A stretch of DNA of 64,000 nt from Hydrocurvibacter sp036169815 (GTDB lineage Bacteria; Campylobacterota; Campylobacteria; Campylobacterales; Sulfurimonadaceae): the NCBI GenBank assembly GCA_036169815.1, contig JAVHOA010000107.1, positions 7,267-71,266 on the forward strand, written 5' to 3'. Positions 18,235 to 25,920 of the stretch are shown here, in pieces. Numbering within the stretch: the first letter of the stretch is position 1; the number at the start of each line of letters is the position of its first letter. The translations under genes and the position numbers were made by a program. The notes below the pieces were generated by a model, which was given only the letters and a program-made list of their open reading frames with translations, had not been told where the DNA came from and searched no databases.

Positions 18235-19016
18235 GCTTTGCCCTTGTTAAGAGCCTTAAACTCATCACGACTGATCTCGTTCAAAGAACCATTTTCAAAT
18301 TTAAAATATTTTTTCTTCTTTTCATTATACTCTTTGATCTCTCCACCTAGATCCATTTTTAAAACTCCATGTCCCATCTCTAAAAGATAGTTTTTTGAAG
18401 CATTGAGATCAAAGTTCTCTTTAATCGTCATCTGAGTCTGTTTAGAATTTTCCATATCGACATACGCAAACCAGAGTTTTTTTCCAGGAATAATCTCAAA
18501 TTTTGTAGTTTTTGCAACCGTTAGAGGTGAAGGTGTGAGCAGTGTTACATTGTTTTCAATGCTAGTGTTGGCCTCAGTGGTGTTTTCTTCAGTGATAACT
18601 GTTTCATTACGCTCCAAATTTGCTTGAGCGGCTTCAATCTCTGTGTTGTTGAGCTCCACGGTTTCAACTGTCGTTTGCGTAAAATGTGAAATAATAAAAT
18701 ATCCAACAAGAAGCGTCACAAGAAGTGCAAATACAATCAACTTTTTATTCAATTTTCCATAATCTTTTGTGTCAATCTTCATATACTGAACAATCTCTTC
18801 ATCTTTTGCCGTATGCGCTTCAAATTCCGCTAAAACATCTTGCAAATCAACTTTATATTCACGCTCTAAAATAGTAATAAAACCTCGAAACTGCACCTTT
18901 GGAAGTTTGTCAAACGACTTATTTAAAATATATTCGATATTTACACGAGAAATATGCGTTTTTTCATATATCTTTTGTGCTCCAATTGCTTTTAACTTTT
19001 TAAGATCTTCACTCAT
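18228..19016 (-). CDS. RodZ-like bitopic membrane protein with N-terminal helical domain
   Basis: A 262-residue protein. Residues 1-85 form a cytoplasmic helix-rich domain (LKAIGAQKIYEKTHISRVNIEYILNKSFDKL) that looks like a helix-turn-helix fold. A single membrane helix follows (about 98-117, LIVFALLVTLLVGYFIISHF). Then come a Thr/Asn/Glu-rich linker (about 120-162) and a periplasmic domain. This order resembles RodZ, which links the cell-shape machinery across the membrane; the likeness is architectural only. I recall a membrane protein at this position in Campylobacter jejuni (Cj0152c). It overlaps rlmB by four bases and the next gene by seven. Confidence 0.72.
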   Translation of the reverse strand: MSEDLKKLKAIGAQKIYEKTHISRVNIEYILNKSFDKLPKVQFRGFITILEREYKVDLQDVLAEFEAHTAKDEEIVQYMKIDTKDYGKLNKKLIVFALLVTLLVGYFIISHFTQTTVETVELNNTEIEAAQANLERNETVITEENTTEANTSIENNVTLLTPSPLTVAKTTKFEIIPGKKLWFAYVDMENSKQTQMTIKENFDLNASKNYLLEMGHGVLKMDLGGEIKEYNEKKKKYFKFENGSLNEISRDEFKALNKGKAW

Positions 19017-19693
19017 AATCGCATCCTATCCATCAATATCGCTCCAGCTACACTGACATTTAAAGAATCAAATCCATTTTCCATCTTTATGGAGATTTTT
19101 TCATCCAATCTTGCCACAGCTTTAAGAGGTAAGCCCTCGCCTTCACTTCCAAGAATAATCGCCCGTTTTTGCGCAGGCTTACTATCTCGAATATCCTCTC
19201 CATCCGTCACAGCTCCATAAATCGTAAAGCCTGACATTTTCAAATCATTGATAACATCATAAAGATTTGTAACGACAGAAAAAGGCATATCACAAAGTGC
19301 TCCGCTTGAGCTTCGCATAATAGGTTCGATGGCGAGTTGTTTTACACCAGTTGCAACAATACCATCGACGCCAAACGCATACGCACTGCGCACAATAGCG
19401 CCAATATTGCCTACATCGGTAATCGATGCGAGTATGATGACAAAATCTTTATTTAAAAAAGTTTTGAAAGGTGCGAGAGAAAAATCCTCTATCTCGGCTA
19501 AAAAGCCTTGATGATTTGAACTTTTACACATCTTGTCCGCGGCATCGCTTGGAATGCGCTTGACTTCAAAATCGTACTTCATCAGTTTTGAGTACTCTTT
19601 TTTATCTATCTCTTTTGCAAGGTAGAGTTTAGAAACAAGTTTGGGGTGATTTTGCAGTATATAATATACTGGCTGTTTTCCATAAATTAACAT
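19013..19693 (-). CDS. rlmB: 23S rRNA 2'-O-ribose methyltransferase, TrmH/RlmB family
   Basis: A 226-residue SPOUT methyltransferase. The N-terminal substrate-binding part (MLIYGKQPVYYILQNHPKLVSKLYLA) and the three SPOUT motifs are clear: ASITDVGNIGAIVRSAYAFGVDG, RAIILGSEGEGLP and ISIKMENGFDSLNVSVAGAILM. The family methylates G2251 of 23S rRNA or a similar position using SAM. Length is normal. The gene sits in the conserved rsmI-rlmB order. The start precedes the reading frame of the RodZ-like gene with a four-base overlap at its end. Confidence 0.92.
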   Translation of the reverse strand: MLIYGKQPVYYILQNHPKLVSKLYLAKEIDKKEYSKLMKYDFEVKRIPSDAADKMCKSSNHQGFLAEIEDFSLAPFKTFLNKDFVIILASITDVGNIGAIVRSAYAFGVDGIVATGVKQLAIEPIMRSSSGALCDMPFSVVTNLYDVINDLKMSGFTIYGAVTDGEDIRDSKPAQKRAIILGSEGEGLPLKAVARLDEKISIKMENGFDSLNVSVAGAILMDRMRL

Positions 19694-19723
19694 AATGAAA
19701 TTTTAACCAAAAATTTCTATTTT

Positions 19724-20539
19724 TTAGTTGAGTTCAAGCAGTCTTTTATAGCAACTCTTTGGATTCTCACCTGTGATTTTAGAGATAAGCTTTGAAGCTG
19801 TTTTCATGGGAAGTTCTAACTCTAAGATATCATTTTGGCTTATATTAGAGTTGATCGCTTCGCCAGCTTCTATCACAACGACCCATTCGCCTTTGTAGTT
19901 TCCATCAAGCGCTTTTGTAATCTCTTGAGCGCTTCCATGCAAATATCGCTGAAACTTCTTTGTCAGCTCTTTTGCAACAAAAAGTTTTCTTGTAGGCACC
20001 TCTTTACTCAACTCTTCTAAAAGTTTATCAAGGCGATGAGGCGATTCATATACAATGGTTGTATAGCCATTATAGAGTGCTTTTTGCAAAGCGCGCTCAC
20101 GATCAGCACCTTTATGCGGTAAAAATCCAAAAAACAAAAAACTTGTCTCGACAAAACCACTTGCTGCATACGCAGTAAGCACGGCATTGGCTCCGGGGAG
20201 GACATCATATTTGACGCCATTGTCTTTGCAATATGCAACTAAAAGCTGCCCTGGATCACTGATGCCTGGCATTCCAGCATCGCTTGCATAAACAACATTC
20301 TTTTCAAAAAAATCGGGTGAAAGGTTTTGAACAAAATGGTGTTCATTGTGTGAATGCAGGGAAATAAATTGTTGATTTTCCTTGCATAGTAGGCTATAGC
20401 GCTCTTTAAGTATCAAGATGAGTTTTTTGGTGACGCGAGTATCTTCGCAAAGTAGTATATCGGCTTCACCCAAAGCGCTCATGGCTCTGAGTGTTATATC
20501 GCCAATATTTCCAATCGGAGTTGGAACAAGAGTTAACAT
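19724..20539 (-). CDS. rsmI: 16S rRNA 2'-O-ribose C1402 methyltransferase
   Basis: A 271-residue tetrapyrrole-methylase-fold enzyme that methylates C1402 of 16S rRNA in the decoding centre. The start LTLVPTPIGNIGDITLRAM, the LLCEDTRVTKKL segment, the SDAGMPGISDPG loop and the YESPHRLDKLLEEL segment are all diagnostic for RsmI. Length is standard. It lies 18 bases after rpmE and 30 bases before rlmB on the same strand, in an order shared with Campylobacter from memory. Confidence 0.95.
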   Translation of the reverse strand: MLTLVPTPIGNIGDITLRAMSALGEADILLCEDTRVTKKLILILKERYSLLCKENQQFISLHSHNEHHFVQNLSPDFFEKNVVYASDAGMPGISDPGQLLVAYCKDNGVKYDVLPGANAVLTAYAASGFVETSFLFFGFLPHKGADRERALQKALYNGYTTIVYESPHRLDKLLEELSKEVPTRKLFVAKELTKKFQRYLHGSAQEITKALDGNYKGEWVVVIEAGEAINSNISQNDILELELPMKTASKLISKITGENPKSCYKRLLELN

Positions 20540-20557
20540 AAGTGTTAAACTCTTCGA

Positions 20558-20758
20558 TTAGTTCATGTTGTAACGTCTTTTGAATTTATCAATACGTCCA
20601 GCAGTATCAACCATACGTTCAGAACCTGTAAAGAATGGGTGACATTCATTACAAATATCGATTTGCATTTCGCTTTTTTGACCTTTTGTTACAAATGTGT
20701 TGCCACATGAACAAGTAACTGTACAATCAACTAAATTTGGGTGGATATCTTTTTTCAT
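20558..20758 (-). CDS. rpmE: 50S ribosomal protein L31
   Basis: A 66-residue ribosomal protein of the zinc-binding (C+) type, with cysteines in CSCG and CNECH and the C-terminal FTGSERMVDTAGRIDKFKRRY typical of L31. I place the start at base 20758 (MKKDIHP), the universal L31 start; the longer reading frame adds seven residues. Expression is expected to be high. The 106-base gap upstream, before the rsmE stop codon, is AT-rich and probably holds its own promoter. Confidence 0.96.
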   Translation of the reverse strand: MKKDIHPNLVDCTVTCSCGNTFVTKGQKSEMQIDICNECHPFFTGSERMVDTAGRIDKFKRRYNMN

Positions 20759-20864
20759 TATAGGAACCTTTTGATACACGTTTGCGTGCGTATATCTATA
20801 TATATTTTAAATCCGTATGGGGGCAGATTTTTTGAAATGCAAGTGTATCTAAATTAATCTTTTA

Positions 20865-21548
20865 TTACAATAACATCTTTGAGGCAACCGCCACGACTGC
20901 TGTTTCAGAGCGCAGAACCATCGGCGTATCAAGCCTATACACCTTTTGCGCACTTAAAAGCTTTTTTTCACTCTCACTAAATCCGCCCTCACACCCGATG
21001 AGAATTGTTTCAAACTTCTCATCACCTCTGAGTGAATCTTCACAAAAATCAAACACAACCGTATCGGGATATTTTTTAACAAACTCCGCACTATTTTTCA
21101 GTGTTTCAAACTCCATCTCGTCAGTTCTGCCACACTGAGAAGAGGAGCTTTGCAAAATACGTCCAAAGCGGTTAAAGTCAGGTTTAAAATTTTTCTGTGA
21201 TTTATCACAATAGATAAAACTAATCTTTTTCACACCCAGCTCATTGAGCATCGGCAACACTTTTTCCACGGAGTTTGTATCGATGACACACCAGCCTACA
21301 TGTAAGCGTTTGAAAGATTCTACTTTTTTCTTATACGACTCCAAGAGGCTTACATGTAAGGCTCTTGGATCGATTGAAATTATCTCGTACATGTAAGCCA
21401 TTGCAAGATTTTCGCTTGAGCGAAACATCAAGATATCGCCCTCTTTATGACGTCTTACTTTGATGAGATATTTATGCATCTCACCTTTAATATTTATCTC
21501 TTGGCGCCCTGCATCTTCGTGAGTAACATAGATCACAGCCACATCCAA
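20865..21548 (-). CDS. rsmE: 16S rRNA m3U1498 methyltransferase
   Basis: A 227-residue SPOUT enzyme of the RsmE family. An N-terminal PUA-like part (about 1-75, HKYLIKVRRHKEGDILMF) precedes the methyltransferase part with KISFIYCDKSQ, SSSQCGRTDEME, ILIGCEGGFSESE and RLDTPMVLRSETAVV. The family methylates U1498 of 16S rRNA. It overlaps the upstream membrane-protein gene by 16 bases. Within 101 bases (21296-21396) it contains one perfect and two variant copies of the TTACATGTAA palindrome. The perfect one is extended into a near-perfect 30-base inverted repeat that encodes Leu-His-Val-Ser. Confidence 0.93.
   Translation of the reverse strand: MDVAVIYVTHEDAGRQEINIKGEMHKYLIKVRRHKEGDILMFRSSENLAMAYMYEIISIDPRALHVSLLESYKKKVESFKRLHVGWCVIDTNSVEKVLPMLNELGVKKISFIYCDKSQKNFKPDFNRFGRILQSSSSQCGRTDEMEFETLKNSAEFVKKYPDTVVFDFCEDSLRGDEKFETILIGCEGGFSESEKKLLSAQKVYRLDTPMVLRSETAVVAVASKMLL
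21340..21369. repeat. Extended TTACATGTAA palindrome 7 in rsmE
   Basis: The perfect core (21350-21359) is extended to a 30-base inverted repeat with 14 of 15 pairs matching. It encodes LHVSLLE. Two variant cores lie at 21296-21305 and 21387-21396. Confidence 0.9.
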
Positions 21549-21937
21549 AGTGATATTACAAGAAGCAATAAAAACTCTATCGAAAGGATTTTGATGGCAT
21601 AAGCCCTATATAAAGGGATGGCATGTGGCAAATTTTTAAGATGTTTAAGTGGTTTAACTCTTTTGGCTTCTAAAATAATAAAGACAACTCCAACTACAAT
21701 CATCGCCACATTTGCGAGTGTAAAGTGCAGATGTTTTGCCGCCATCATCACTGTGCCTGTAAAGAGAACCGATGCGAGTACCACAGCAATTGTCGGAGTT
21801 AGATACGCCATTTTTTTGCGGTAAGCAAACAGCTCTTTGGCTTGAAAAAGCAACAAAAAATTTAGTCCAATCATCACTAAAAGTGCAATTGCACCCAAGT
21901 TGTGAGCATCAATGCTTGTCGTGTACATGTAATTCAT
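21533..21937 (-). CDS. Small integral membrane protein
   Basis: A 134-residue hydrophobic protein with four predicted membrane helices (about residues 13-32, 46-66, 72-90 and 112-132). A positively charged loop lies between the third and fourth (AKRVKPLKHLKNLP). I do not recognise a named domain; a membrane protein is present at this place in Campylobacter jejuni (Cj0157c, from memory). Its end overlaps rsmE by 16 bases in another frame. The first codons (NYMYT) include a variant of the TTACATGTAA palindrome. It starts 48 bases from the divergent moeA. Confidence 0.7.
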   Translation of the reverse strand: MNYMYTTSIDAHNLGAIALLVMIGLNFLLLFQAKELFAYRKKMAYLTPTIAVVLASVLFTGTVMMAAKHLHFTLANVAMIVVGVVFIILEAKRVKPLKHLKNLPHAIPLYRAYAIKILSIEFLLLLVISLWMWL

Positions 21938-21950
21938 AAGCGAATTTTAC

Positions 21951-21956
21951 TATAAT
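21951..21956 (+). promoter_or_regulatory. -10 box of moeA (divergent region)
   Basis: TATAAT 30 bases before the moeA ATG, with AAGGA between. The overlapping TATTAT on the other strand could serve the divergent membrane-protein/rsmE unit. Confidence 0.5.
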
Positions 21957-21985
21957 ATGTCTAAAAAATATCAAGGATTTTTCTG

Positions 21986-23206
21986 ATGCATGTATCGGTC
22001 GAAGAAGCACTGCAACTCATTTACAAAACAATAACACCAACAAAAAGTAAAATTCTTTCCATTGAAGAAGCGATTGGCCATGTCTTGGCAACTGACATCG
22101 TTGCAACACATGCACTCCCGCCCTATGATAATTCAGCAATGGATGGCTATGCCCTCAAATGTGATGCAATCAATACAAATTTAACAATACTCACAACAAT
22201 TTTAGCAGGCGATAAAGAGGAATACAAGCTCCAAGATGGCTGCGCGTATAAGATTATGACAGGAGCGAAAATCCCTTTTGGTACTGAAGCAATCGTGCCT
22301 ATTGAAGAGGTACAAACCAATGGCAAAGTTGTCAGTTTCTCTAAAGAGGTAAAACATGGCATGCATATCCGTCTCTCGGGAGAAGATATCAAAGTCGCAG
22401 AGTGCATCTTGCAAAAAAATACACTCCTTTGTGCCCACCATATCACTCTGCTTGCATCTCAGGGTATCTCACATGTAAGAGTTTATGCTAAACCACGCGT
22501 CGCACTCTTTGCATCTGGAAGCGAACTTAAAATGCACTGGGAAAAACTTGGTGTGCATCAACTTTACAATACCAACACCCCAACTTTTCTTGCTCGATCT
22601 CGTGAACTTGGTTGCAAGGCTGATTTTCTAGGAACAGCCCACGATAGCGTAGAAGCACTTTGTGAGATGATACAAACTGCCCTTGATTATGATCTTATCA
22701 TCACTTCAGGCGGAGTAAGTGTGGGCGATGCGGATTTCACAAAAGAGGCGTTTTCTTATTTTGATTTTGAGCCAATCTTCGAAAAAGTAGATATTAAACC
22801 AGGAAAACCAACAACATTTGGGCGTATTGGTAAGAGTTATGTGCTCAATCTCCCTGGAAATCCTCTAGCTGCAACTTTGAACTTTGAACTTTTCGCCAAA
22901 GCCGCCATCTTGGCGCTCAGTGCAAACGAAGAGAAATATATCAATGCGATAGAAACAAAAATGGCAAAAGAGTTTGTCACAAAAGCAGCCAAACGCAGTT
23001 TGATTCCTGGATATTTCGATGGTACAAGCTTTGATGCCATAGAAAAATTCGCCCCAGGAATGATTTTGCCGATGGCTCTTTGTAATGGATTTATTATGAT
23101 AGACAAAACAGTTTCACACCTAAAAAGTGGAGCAAGTGTGAAGTTTATCTCTTCTCGTTTTTGCTTTACATGTAAGTATGAAAAAGATTTAGTAAGTTAT
23201 GAATAG
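21986..23206 (+). CDS. moeA: Molybdopterin molybdenumtransferase
   Basis: A 406-residue MoeA. It inserts molybdenum into adenylylated molybdopterin, the last step of cofactor assembly. Visible features: LPPYDNSAMDGYAL near residue 42, the TGAKIPFGTEAIVPIEE loop, the MoaB-like GGVSVGDADF segment (TSGGVSVGD) and the KPGKPTTFG...NLPGNPLAA stretch with the active-site region. The C-terminal beta domain is present but ends in an unusual CFTCKYEKDLVSYE tail, written in part by a TTACATGTAA copy at 23166-23175. The likely customers in this window are the formate dehydrogenase-type enzyme and, with MoaA, the same cofactor pathway. Confidence 0.94.
   Translation: MHVSVEEALQLIYKTITPTKSKILSIEEAIGHVLATDIVATHALPPYDNSAMDGYALKCDAINTNLTILTTILAGDKEEYKLQDGCAYKIMTGAKIPFGTEAIVPIEEVQTNGKVVSFSKEVKHGMHIRLSGEDIKVAECILQKNTLLCAHHITLLASQGISHVRVYAKPRVALFASGSELKMHWEKLGVHQLYNTNTPTFLARSRELGCKADFLGTAHDSVEALCEMIQTALDYDLIITSGGVSVGDADFTKEAFSYFDFEPIFEKVDIKPGKPTTFGRIGKSYVLNLPGNPLAATLNFELFAKAAILALSANEEKYINAIETKMAKEFVTKAAKRSLIPGYFDGTSFDAIEKFAPGMILPMALCNGFIMIDKTVSHLKSGASVKFISSRFCFTCKYEKDLVSYE
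23166..23175. repeat. TTACATGTAA palindrome 8
   Basis: Perfect copy near the end of moeA, encoding FTCKY. Confidence 0.9.
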
Positions 23207-23277
23207 GTTTTTAACGAAGTCGGTTGTGAACTTTCTTAAAATCCTATTTCTTAGCTTGATTTTTTACTCGCTCTTCC

Positions 23278-23859
23278 TTACACGGAGCGAGGATTGGTAA
23301 AACTTTTTTTATTTTTAATATCTTCAAAAAGGTTCACATCTCCAAAACCCTCTCGCACTGCGTCACTAAAGATGATTGCATCCAAAGCAATTTCACCCAT
23401 CGCTTTTGAGTACGCATCCTCTGCAAAACATTGCGCACACCCTGTCTCTGTTTCATGCACAATCACGCTATGAAGCTTGACCTCTTTTTCTCCATTTACC
23501 TTCCATGTAAGCCCTAAAAGTGCATCAATGAGCAGAAAAATAACTCGGCTAAACTGCTCAGCCGATGGAGAAACTGGAAGTTCTACCCATCTTGTGGAGT
23601 GTTTTTTCATATCCGCTTTGTAGCTTGCATCATCGTCTCTCCACAGCGTAATAGCATGGTCAAAACTCTCCACAAGCGCTTTCATATTTTGTTTCATAAG
23701 CCCAAAATCATACACCATCTGCCCATTATCCAAAAAGTTGGATTCAAATAAAATCTCCACTTTATAAGAGTGCCCATGCACAGAACTCCGACACTTTACA
23801 GAACTGCATCCACGCACAATATGTGCATTTTCAAATTTAAAAAGTTTTCTGATTATCAT
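23278..23859 (-). CDS. queD: 6-carboxy-5,6,7,8-tetrahydropterin synthase (queuosine pathway)
   Basis: A 193-residue member of the QueD/PTPS family, longer than the roughly 120-residue E. coli enzyme because of an insertion (about residues 75-115). The zinc histidines are in FENAHIV near residue 13 and in VHGHSYKVEI near residue 30. The catalytic cysteine region is CRSSVHGH, and the closing segment IVHETETGCAQC holds the Glu of the active site. It makes 6-carboxytetrahydropterin for queuosine and related bases. It sits next to queE with three bases between them. Campylobacter has the same order as I recall. Confidence 0.9.
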   Translation of the reverse strand: MIIRKLFKFENAHIVRGCSSVKCRSSVHGHSYKVEILFESNFLDNGQMVYDFGLMKQNMKALVESFDHAITLWRDDDASYKADMKKHSTRWVELPVSPSAEQFSRVIFLLIDALLGLTWKVNGEKEVKLHSVIVHETETGCAQCFAEDAYSKAMGEIALDAIIFSDAVREGFGDVNLFEDIKNKKSFTNPRSV

Positions 23860-23862
23860 CGT

Positions 23863-24621
23863 TTACACTCCATGATTTTGATCCCAGATTCGGATGTGAA
23901 GTCGGTCGCTGTAGGTGTAGCCTTTTGTTTTACAAAATTCTATAAGCGCTAGAGAGTTTTTCTCTATCTCTTTTTTGCTCGCACCAATTGGCATGCAATA
24001 GACTTGCAAAAAAGGTGCGTAAGCGATGATTGCGTCAATCTCCTCATCAAGTCCCAGATTAATCGATGCTTCATCGATAGAAAACTTAAAAAACGCCTCT
24101 TTTGCATTGTGCGCATACGAGGCAATCGCAGTGGGTTTGACACGTTTTGAGAAACCCTCAGCAGAGTTGGAAAGCTTCACTGAAAGCGCATAGATACACT
24201 CTTTGTAGATTGGAAATTTTTGAAAATCTATCAGAATTGTCGCATTTGTTTCAAATGTTACACGATGCTTTTGCTCTCTCAGTTTCGTTATAAACGCGAC
24301 AAAGACTGGATCGTCATAGTTTAAAAGTGGTTCTCCGCCTGTGAGAACAACATCTACCGCTTCTGGAAGTTCATAGAAGTCCATTACATGGTAGAGTTGC
24401 TCGCACTTGGTGATAGGAATCCACTGGGATGCAAAATGCTCACGATTGACCGCATAGACGGTATCACAACCTAAAACTGACTCGCCACTTGGTGTGCTTT
24501 GAATACATCCAAAACCCTCGCAGCGCATATTGCATCCGCCAAAACGAAAGAAAAGTGAAGGCACACCCACATAACGTCCCTCGCCTTGGATGGAGTAAAA
24601 ATGTTCTACAAGGGAGATCAT
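23863..24621 (-). CDS. queE: 7-carboxy-7-deazaguanine synthase (radical SAM)
   Basis: A 252-residue QueE. It rearranges carboxytetrahydropterin to 7-carboxy-7-deazaguanine for queuosine. The start LVEHFYSIQGEGRYVGVPS is diagnostic. Cysteines occur at C30, C34, C39 and C52 (GGCNMRCEGFGC...GCDT), so the third cluster ligand is probably C52 in the conserved CDT, with an 18-residue insertion relative to the compact C-x3-C-x2-C pattern. TGGEPLLN binds SAM. Its ATG overlaps the stop of a 43-codon ORF whose first codons resemble its own. The pathway partner queD follows directly. Confidence 0.9.
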   Translation of the reverse strand: MISLVEHFYSIQGEGRYVGVPSLFFRFGGCNMRCEGFGCIQSTPSGESVLGCDTVYAVNREHFASQWIPITKCEQLYHVMDFYELPEAVDVVLTGGEPLLNYDDPVFVAFITKLREQKHRVTFETNATILIDFQKFPIYKECIYALSVKLSNSAEGFSKRVKPTAIASYAHNAKEAFFKFSIDEASINLGLDEEIDAIIAYAPFLQVYCMPIGASKKEIEKNSLALIEFCKTKGYTYSDRLHIRIWDQNHGV

Positions 24622-24749
24622 TTTTGCTCCATAAGAAGCAAGGCTTCTTGAGCTTTACGCTGAGTAAAACCAAGTGTTAACGTAGCTGTTTGGATTTGTT
24701 CAAACTGCGTATAAAAATGATGATAAAAATGTTCTACTAAAGCGAGCAT
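24618..24749 (-). CDS. Possible 43-residue small protein between moaA and queE
   Basis: A 43-codon ORF fits exactly between two genes. Its ATG overlaps the moaA stop codon (TGATG) and its TGA overlaps the queE ATG (ATGA). This perfect tiling is the main evidence that it is translated. It begins MLALVEHFYHHFYTQ, close to the start of QueE (MISLVEHFYSIQ), and the two share 14 identical bases, GTAGAACATTTTTA. The C-terminal half (TLTLGFTQRKAQEALLLM) looks like a short UBA- or RuvA-domain-III-like helix pair, a weak resemblance. It could be a real small protein, a coupling leader for queE, or a remnant of a partial duplication. Confidence 0.55.
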   Translation of the reverse strand: MLALVEHFYHHFYTQFEQIQTATLTLGFTQRKAQEALLLMEQK

Positions 24750-25714
24750 CAGCCACCCGTTTCGTAAAAAGCACGGGTTGAAACTTCATCGCTAGACTCA
24801 CTCCAACGGTTTTTTTCAGGTTTCGTGCGCACTACCTCTTTGAGCACAAGCGCTGCATTTTTGATATCACCACGCTGGATAAAATCTTTAATACTCATCG
24901 CTTCATCAAAATACAAACATGGGATCAAAAACCCCTCGGCCGTGAGGCGGATGCGGTTGCATTTTTTACAAAAATCATCCTCATAAGGCTCGATAATACC
25001 AAATTTATACCCGTCTTCCATTTTAAAATAGTGCGATGGAGAATGGCCATCAAACCCCTCATCACTAAAAGTATAATGCGCTTTGATATGTGCTAAAAGT
25101 TCAGCACTTTTCATCCCCTTAATATCTGCAGACGCATGTGTATTTTCCATGTATTCGATAAAACGCACTGTCATATTACGTTCTTTGCAATACTCTAAAA
25201 TATCAACAATCTCATCTGCGTTCATCCCTTTCATTGGAACCATATTTATCTTTACTTTTAGCCCAACGCGAAGCGCCTCTTCAACACCCTCTAAAACATT
25301 TTTTAAAACATCTTTTCCAGCTATTTTTTGCGCTATCTCAGGTTTGAGTGAATCCACAGAGATATTGATACGGCTCAGTCCTGCATCTTTAAGCTTTTGT
25401 GCGGCATTTTTTAAGAGATAGCCATTTGTCGTCATCGCAAGATCAATATCACTTTTGTAGTCATAAATCATCTTAATAAATGTATCCAGATCCTCTCGAA
25501 GCAGTGGTTCTCCACCCGTGATACGTATCTTTTTAATCCCCTCATCGATGGCAATTTTTAAGAATTCAAAAAGATCTTCAAAAGAGAGTAAATTCTCTTT
25601 TGGTACCCATGAAAAAGGTTTTTCTGGCATACAGTATTGACACCTAAAATTACATCTCTCTGTTACAGAAACGCGAATATAGTCAACTACTCTATCGTAA
25701 CTATCTATTAGCAA
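24749..25714 (-). CDS. moaA: GTP 3',8-cyclase (molybdenum cofactor step 1)
   Basis: A 321-residue radical SAM enzyme that, with MoaC, turns GTP into cyclic pyranopterin. The N-terminal cluster is in CNFRCQYC (C-x3-C-x2-C near residue 21), followed by the SAM segment RITGGEPLLRED. The second C-terminal cluster is in CKKCNRIRLT...FLIPC, and the chain ends in the double glycine needed for activity. It belongs functionally with moeA 1.5 kb away. Its stop codon overlaps the start of the small ORF ahead of queE. A 206-base AT-rich gap lies upstream, where a promoter is expected. Confidence 0.95.
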   Translation of the reverse strand: MLIDSYDRVVDYIRVSVTERCNFRCQYCMPEKPFSWVPKENLLSFEDLFEFLKIAIDEGIKKIRITGGEPLLREDLDTFIKMIYDYKSDIDLAMTTNGYLLKNAAQKLKDAGLSRINISVDSLKPEIAQKIAGKDVLKNVLEGVEEALRVGLKVKINMVPMKGMNADEIVDILEYCKERNMTVRFIEYMENTHASADIKGMKSAELLAHIKAHYTFSDEGFDGHSPSHYFKMEDGYKFGIIEPYEDDFCKKCNRIRLTAEGFLIPCLYFDEAMSIKDFIQRGDIKNAALVLKEVVRTKPEKNRWSESSDEVSTRAFYETGG

Positions 25715-25884
25715 AAAAAATCCTTGGAATTACAAAGTTTTGGATTATATCAATATGAAGTTTGTAAAGAGTTGATATTGCATGAAAATCAAATTTTTTT
25801 AATATTGTCCATATAATTTTTCTAAAAAAATCGATTATTGAAAGAAACTCAGTGTTGTTTTTGGGGATTTGTGGAACAGATGCC
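25715..25884. other. AT-rich spacer upstream of moaA
   Basis: About 170 bases without a credible gene, rich in A/T runs. Read on the minus strand it should contain the moaA promoter. I see no riboswitch-like element of the Moco type. Confidence 0.4.
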
Positions 25885-25913
25885 AAGATTGAGAGTACAA
25901 GCTCTCAAATCTT
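25885..25913 (-). terminator. Imperfect hairpin after the petABC operon
   Basis: Arms AAGATTGAGAG (25885-25895) and CTCTCAAATCTT (25902-25913) pair with one bulged base and a 6-base loop. The hairpin begins 8 bases after the petC stop. There is no T-run directly after it, so termination is only probable. Confidence 0.45.
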
Positions 25914-25920
25914 GATTGTA

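Noticed and set aside
23267..23291. Inverted repeat CTCGCTC/GAGCGAG between moeA and queD as a terminator
   Set aside because: The stem is only 7 bp, the loop is 11 bases, and one arm lies in the last codons of queD; a T-run follows only after about 10 bases. Possible but too weak to call.
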